64,000 bases of DNA, taken from assembly GCA_030549775.1 (NCBI GenBank), contig CM060174.1, forward strand, positions 97,232,132 to 97,296,131, read 5' to 3'. The notes beneath the pieces were generated by a model that was given only the letters and a program-made list of their open reading frames with translations, was not told the origin of the DNA and made no database searches. The translations under genes and the position numbers were made by a program. The DNA is from Tamarix chinensis (Eukaryota; Streptophyta; Magnoliopsida; Caryophyllales; Tamaricaceae). Below, one piece after another: positions 58,915 to 64,000 of this stretch (positions are counted from its first letter, which is position 1; each line of letters starts with the position of its first letter).

Positions 58915-61122
58915 CTAAACATCATTAACTAACATAGCATCCATATGAATAACATGCTCGAGAAATTGTTTGGGTGGTAAAGCTTTAGTGAGTGAATCCG
59001 CTATCATGGAGCTTACATTGATGTGGTCTATAGAGAATTATCCTTTATGTACTTTCTCTTTAACAACCATGTATTTAATATCAATACTTTTCAATTTTGT
59101 ATAACTTAGGTTGTTATTAGAATACTCAACTATAACCTTATTTTCACCTAACAACTTAAGTGGTCTTTTAATACCATCAACTATATGCAACCCCGAGGAA
59201 AAATTTTGTAGCCATATACCGTAAGTGGAAGCCATATAGCATGCTACAAATTCTGCTTCCATAGCAGAAGAGGTTGTAATTGTCTTCTTAATACTCTTTT
59301 AAGAAACAACACCTCCAACCATCACAAAAATAAAACCTAATGTAAAATTCATACTATCTTGGTATCTTATGATCTCAAGCTTAACTGACCTCTGATGTGT
59401 GAGCATGCAATCATTTACTTTCTATAAGTACCGCATAATTTGTTTAGTTATTATCTAATAGTCGAGTCATGGATTACTCTTATATATTCAATCGTCCTAG
59501 TGATGTATGCAATATCCAATCACTTACACACCTGAGCATGTATTAGACTTTCCTATAGATGAATCATAGGGAACCCTTTGCATTTACTTTCTTTCAAAGT
59601 CATTCTTAGGGTATTGATTGATACTTCATTTATCTCATCTAGCAATAGAGGTCGTTCCTAGTTTCCATTTTTACATAGCATACTACTTGTGAACCCTTTC
59701 GACATAGGTTGTTTGTGACAACCTTAGGATACCTTAAGAATGATCCCTATGTATCTCTATGCCAAAAAAAAAGAGGCATTGCCAAGATCTTTCATCTCAA
59801 AGTTCTTAGCTAAAAATTTCTTTGTTTCATGCAACAAACTTACGTCCTCACATACTAGCAATATGTCATAAACCTACAAAACCAAAAAAAAATTGTATTT
59901 ACTCCCATACAACTTATGGTGTACACATTTATCCACCAAATTTATCTCAAAATCAAAAGAGGTGATGACTTGATGAAATATGAAAAACCATTTTTGATAC
60001 GCTTGCTTAAGCCTATTGATGAATTTATTAAGTTTACAAACCATATTCTTTGGATCCCCTAGCATAAAGTTTTCTAGTTTCACTATATAAATCGTTTCCT
60101 CAATGTTACCAGTAAGAAGAACGGTCTTAACATCCATTTGATGTAATATAAGATTAAAATATTCCACTAATGTCATAATCACCCTCAAGGATTATTTACA
60201 AGAGATCAAAGAGAATATCTTTTTAAAAGTTTCTCTTTCCTTTTGTGTAAATCCCTTGGTGACAAGACGTGCCTTTTATCTCTCCACATTACCCTTTAAA
60301 TCCATTTTGGTTTTAAATATCCATTTGCAAGTGGTGGATTTCTTTCCTTTTTTAAATGGGACAAAATCCATACATTACTATCCTTCATGGAATTTATTTC
60401 CTCATGCATGGCGGCAATCCACCTTTGAGAATTTTAACTTTCTATGGTTTGACAAAAGTTAGTTGGATAATATTCCATCACCCTAATGACTACCTCATAT
60501 TATAGGAGAAATACAATGTAATCATTTGAAATAGCACTTATCCTATCTCTAGTTGATATCCTTAGCTCTTGAGGTTGTTTAGTTTGTTCTTTTAGAACAA
60601 TCACCTTATTTTCAATAGGTGGTTGTTTGATATTGTCTTGTATAGGCTACTAATTTGCCTCTTGATCAATGACAAGTGCAAATACATGCACATCATTAGA
60701 GATAATAGTAGGAATTGTAATCAATTCATCCTCAAACACAACATCCCTAACCTCATTTCTCCCCCAAATCTCAACATCTTCAAATAATAGGGAAGTTCTT
60801 ATCTTGAATATTGTGCTGACTGTGGGATTATAGAACTTATAACCCCTTGATTGCTCGGAGTAACTAATAAAATAGTTACTAACTATTTTTTAGTCTAATG
60901 TCTTTTCATGTGGCACATATAGCCTTTCCTTAACTGGACATCCCAAAATATGAAAATGCTTCATGCTAGGATTTTTTTTCTTTTCTAAAGCTTATAAGGC
61001 ATTTTAGTAGTTGCCTTATTTTTTACTCTATTTAGAATGTAAGCTATTGTCTTTAGTGCTTCTCCCCAGAGTGGCTTTTTTAAAGTAAAATGACAATTCA
61101 TATTCCTTACCATGTCCTTAAG
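58915..61122 (-). pseudogene. Ty1/Copia pol remnant (integrase end, RT, RNase H)
   Basis: A TNT1-94-like polyprotein, read from 61122 down. Late integrase: WGEALKTIAYILNRVKNKA, HFHILGCPVKERLYVPHEK. Linker: EDVEIWGRNEVRDVVFEDEL. RT start: WIAAMHEEINSMKDSNVW, CKWIFKTKMDLKGNVER, KARLVTKGFTQKER. RT core (60188-59874): LHQMDVKTVLLTGNIEETIY and VCKLNKFINRLKQAYQKW. RNase H (59262-59038): MEAEFVACYMASTYGIWLQ, then a DIKYMVVKEKV block. The end MIADSLTKALPPKQFLEH stops with TAG at 58915. Stops and frame changes are scattered, and the RT YVDD region is lost. The 5' side is cut at 61122 by an inserted LTR. Confidence 0.85.
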
Positions 61123-61711
61123 TGTAACACCCATAAATTTTGGAACTTAAAATTTTCATTTTAAAGAGTTAATAGCGGAAGCCAAAACACAAAACGTGGG
61201 GGGTGTCACGCTGCATCCAACATAGAAGAGGCACTCCCTATGCCTAATCTATGTCGGGTGTAAGGCAACAGTAACCTTATACCTAGGAATTAGGTGTGGG
61301 AAGCACTTGATATCATCACGATATAGGATACGAAATAGAGATAAGGGAATAAATAGTAAAAATAGAGGACTAAGAGTCTAAAGAGAGATAGAGATATCTG
61401 GGTAACCATACCCTTTACCAAATTGTTTAGTGCTCACCCAAGGCAAGCACATCAAGCTAATAATAATCAATTACCTGGAAAATAGGACGGATCTGCTCAT
61501 GGGAATTGAGTAGCACCCATGAAATGATGATCAGTATGCTAGATACTAAGTAAGATAACGGTATAGTCAAGCAGGGTTACACATGATACAAGAATTGTCA
61601 TAAGAAAATCATACATGCGTAACTCAAAGAATGTCAAATAAGTACTAATTCTAGGTATTTCATTAGATATACCATATTCCAATCTTTTATTAACGTTGAA
61701 TTCAGGGACCC

Positions 61712-62105
61712 CACTATTCTTAAACCGGTAGAACGGTATGAAATACCTCTCAAGGACAACACACTTGAGCCACTATTATTATCTAGTGTAACAGAGCCAA
61801 TACCTCTCAGAGTAAAATACTCCTAAGTCACTATTATTAAATTGGTGGAATGGTCTGAAGCACCTCTGGAACAACACACCCGAGCCATTGTTATTATCCG
61901 GTGGAACGGACTCAACACCTCGGTCTTGACTCACGTAGTCTTCTACTTTAAATGATTGGCATCTTTCCATTTATTCTTTATCTCGTAATTATATTTTTAT
62001 TCACGTTGAGTATGGGGGCCCACTATTCTTAATTCGGTGGAACGGACTAATGCACCTCTTGGGGACAACATACACAAGCCACTATTATTATCCAGTGAAA
62101 CGGAC
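61712..62105. repeat. In-LTR 57-60 bp tandem repeats (six copies)
   Basis: CACTATTATTA-type units with the GGTGGAACGGA core at 61712, 61771, 61829, 61886, 62021 and 62080. Same unit as 44102-44372, two copies more. Confidence 0.8.
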
Positions 62106-62857
62106 TCATACAAACACCTTGACCCAACTCACGTGATATTTCACTTTAAATGATTAATACCTTATTCAGAGTTGATTATATATTATCATACTGAACTCAT
62201 ATAAATACACAATACATACAACTTAAACATATAAGTTTGACCATGTAATTATCCTCAAATGATCATAATACCCTTAAGGTGGTCAAGACACTCGTATTCT
62301 CCCAAAGCCTTATGAAACCCAAAACATATAAATTTTCAATCAATATCTAAAGTACATATCCTTAGTTTTCCATAGATATCTTATATCCAACATTATACCC
62401 AAATACGTACTTATATAATTTCATTACTCTCTAGAATATCATTTCATAGAATTTCCATAAATAAATTATTCGATACAACATACTCAACACAAAAGCACAT
62501 ACAAAAATACATATATCATATAAATCCCTAGCTACGACATGTATCCTTACCAATGAGGAAACCGGGTTCTATGCATGTAAATCCTATACCACCTCTGAGA
62601 TCACCTATGAAAATAAGATAAAATATAATTAGGATCAAAGATTAAAAATTGAGAGGGAAGTTAAGGTATAGGAGGGTAAAAATGAAATTAACCAGAGCCA
62701 AATGGAAGCTTGAATTGTATGGAAGTGTAGAGGAATGTGTGGCGAAGCTATGGTTAAATTTTGGTAGTGTTTGTATAAGTTTTGGGGGTGAAAATAGGGC
62801 TGCACGACCAAAATGAGAAGTTGTATGGCGGTGCAGCTCTTGGTGGAGAGAAAATAA

Positions 62858-63012
62858 GGTGCACGGCCAGGCGGGGCAAAAGTTGCATGGTTGTGCAGCA
62901 TTAGGCCGAGAGAAAAAAGAAGCACGATCAGGTGATGAAAAGATTGCACAACTGTGCAGCAGGAGATTTAAGTGTTGCACGGTCATGCAACAAGTGATGC
63001 ACAGGCCGTGCA
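62858..63012. repeat. In-LTR GTGCACGGCC / TTGCACGGTYRTGCA repeats
   Basis: GTGCACGGCCAGGCGG at 62859, TTGCATGGTTGTGCAGCA at 62883, TTGCACAACTGTGCAGCAG at 62944, TTGCACGGTCATGCA at 62974. It corresponds to 45165-45372. Confidence 0.7.
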
Positions 63013-63561
63013 CTCTAAAATGTTGTGATGTATGAGAGGAAGAAGAAGGGAAAATAGGCGGTGACCAGTGGCAATGGCTTGCGATGGCAAGGGAGAAGGT
63101 TGGGGTGACCTTGGTGGTTAGTCACCCAGCCAAAGGGAAGTGAGAGGTGGTGCACAGTGGTGGATTGGGTGGTGCAAAGGCAAAAAATAGGTAAAGAAGG
63201 AGGAAGAAGAAGGAGAAAGGTGAAGGAAGAAAGGGGTTCGGGTAATGGATTTTTGGTATAGATAGGATAGATTGGAGGCTAAATAAAGATAAAATAAGGA
63301 GAGTATGGTATATATATATATATATACATGGTCATGTGTGCGTGTGTGTATAGTGTATTGGGGAATAAGGAAAACAGAGGGGGAAGGAGATGTGTGACAG
63401 GTGTGCAGGGCCAAAAATGGTGACGGTGGAGGAGATTTGTTGAGTGTTGTGATGAAAAATGTAGGTGATGGCAATGGTTATGAGTGTAGGTTGCGTAAGG
63501 ATGAGAAAGAAGAAGAAGAGTGGTAGGGGAGGTGATGGTGGTGCATGAGTTGTGTAGGGGA

Positions 63562-63611
63562 AGAGAAGAAGAAGAAGAAGAAGAAGAAGAAGAAGAAGAA
63601 GAAGAAGAAGG
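63562..63611. repeat. (GAA)n microsatellite
   Basis: About 16 GAA units inside the purine-rich LTR zone. The open frames that span it are composition artefacts. Confidence 0.9.
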
Positions 63612-64000
63612 CACGAGGGATGATGATGATGGTCTTTAAGGGTGGTAGGGTGATGGCGAGAGGAAGCATGTGGGAGGGCAAGTTGATGGTGTCATGGTGC
63701 AGAGGAGCCAAAATCTTTCACGCCATAAGGAAAAACGATGCAGGAGAAGAAGGAAAAAGAAAAGAAAAAGGGAAAGAAAAGGAAAAAGAGAAATGTTACG
63801 GGATTAGGATTAGATTTGGTGATTTTGGATTAGCTAAAATTAATTAGGATTAGCAAAAATTTTAGCGGGTTTCTAATTTGGTTTACGATTTATGGTTTAT
63901 CCGAGTCAAGTTTTTGGTTCCGATTAAAGTTTTAGGATTAAGAAATTAGGTTAAGGCTAAAAATAAGATTTCTTGAGATTGAAATCAAATTAGGGCGCTA

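Larger units (their letters stand above)
61123..64000 (+). mobile_element. LTR inserted in the Copia remnant, runs off the window
   Basis: It starts TGTAACACCC at 61123 directly within the Copia integrase coding remnant; the flanking five bases are TTAAG. It is collinear with the LTR at 43466 over its visible length, with a longer repeat zone. No coding sequence. Its 3' end and any internal domain are outside the window. Confidence 0.7.

Noticed and set aside
63118..63847. ORFs around the (GAA)n run
   Set aside because: Driven by the microsatellite and purine bias. The region is collinear with a non-coding LTR at 43466.
1..64000. CRISPR arrays, tRNA or rRNA genes, telomeric (TTTAGGG)n arrays
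   Set aside because: None seen. Direct repeats are LTR-internal or TE tandem units without regular spacers, and TTAGGGTTT cores are dispersed, not head-to-tail.

Overview
This is a plant nuclear window: AT-rich, intron-containing and dominated by nested transposable-element (TE) debris. I recognise one host gene, an intron-split homologue of TIN1 (TUNICAMYCIN INDUCED 1, Arabidopsis At5g64510), a plant-specific ER protein. The species cannot be named from the sequence; an angiosperm, probably a eudicot, fits best. I see no bacterial genes, CRISPR array, tRNA or rRNA.

Layout. 1-6840: two nested long terminal repeat (LTR)-like sequences, the first opening with a degenerate ACCCTT-type tandem array. 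7780-9425: LINE reverse-transcriptase remnant (minus strand). 9426-11040: truncated LTR. 11041-11508: short tandem array, then the TIN1-like upstream region and a leader hairpin. 11509-28413: the TIN1-like gene, with exons 11509-11709, 11787-12092 and 27670-28413. Its second intron is about 15.6 kb and holds a LINE tail, an LTR split by a Helitron (helicase remnant plus a captured small heat-shock-protein 3' end), a Ty3/Gypsy integrase-chromodomain remnant and a Stowaway-like MITE. Exon 3 carries two opposite one-base frame changes.

29149-32774: LTR-like sequence hosting a 1734-bp hAT relic with a perfect 8-bp target-site duplication. 32775-35249: very AT-rich DNA. 35250-47150: another probable LTR, broken by a BED-type hAT transposase pseudogene and by an inserted LTR (43466 to about 45930). 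47212-50551: LTR lying inside a GTAT microsatellite. 50588-58900: AT-rich DNA with tandem duplications and one unassigned ORF. 58915-61122: Ty1/Copia pol remnant (minus strand), cut by an LTR that runs from 61123 off the window end.

Most LTR-like units share TGTAAYACC-type starts and/or GGGTRTTACA-type ends, lack coding sequence, and carry internal tandem repeats and a purine/G-rich stretch. They look like solo LTRs or LTR fragments of one broad Ty3/Gypsy-like group. The biological centre of the window is a single ER-stress-type gene that tolerates, or has been disabled by, heavy nested TE load in one intron.
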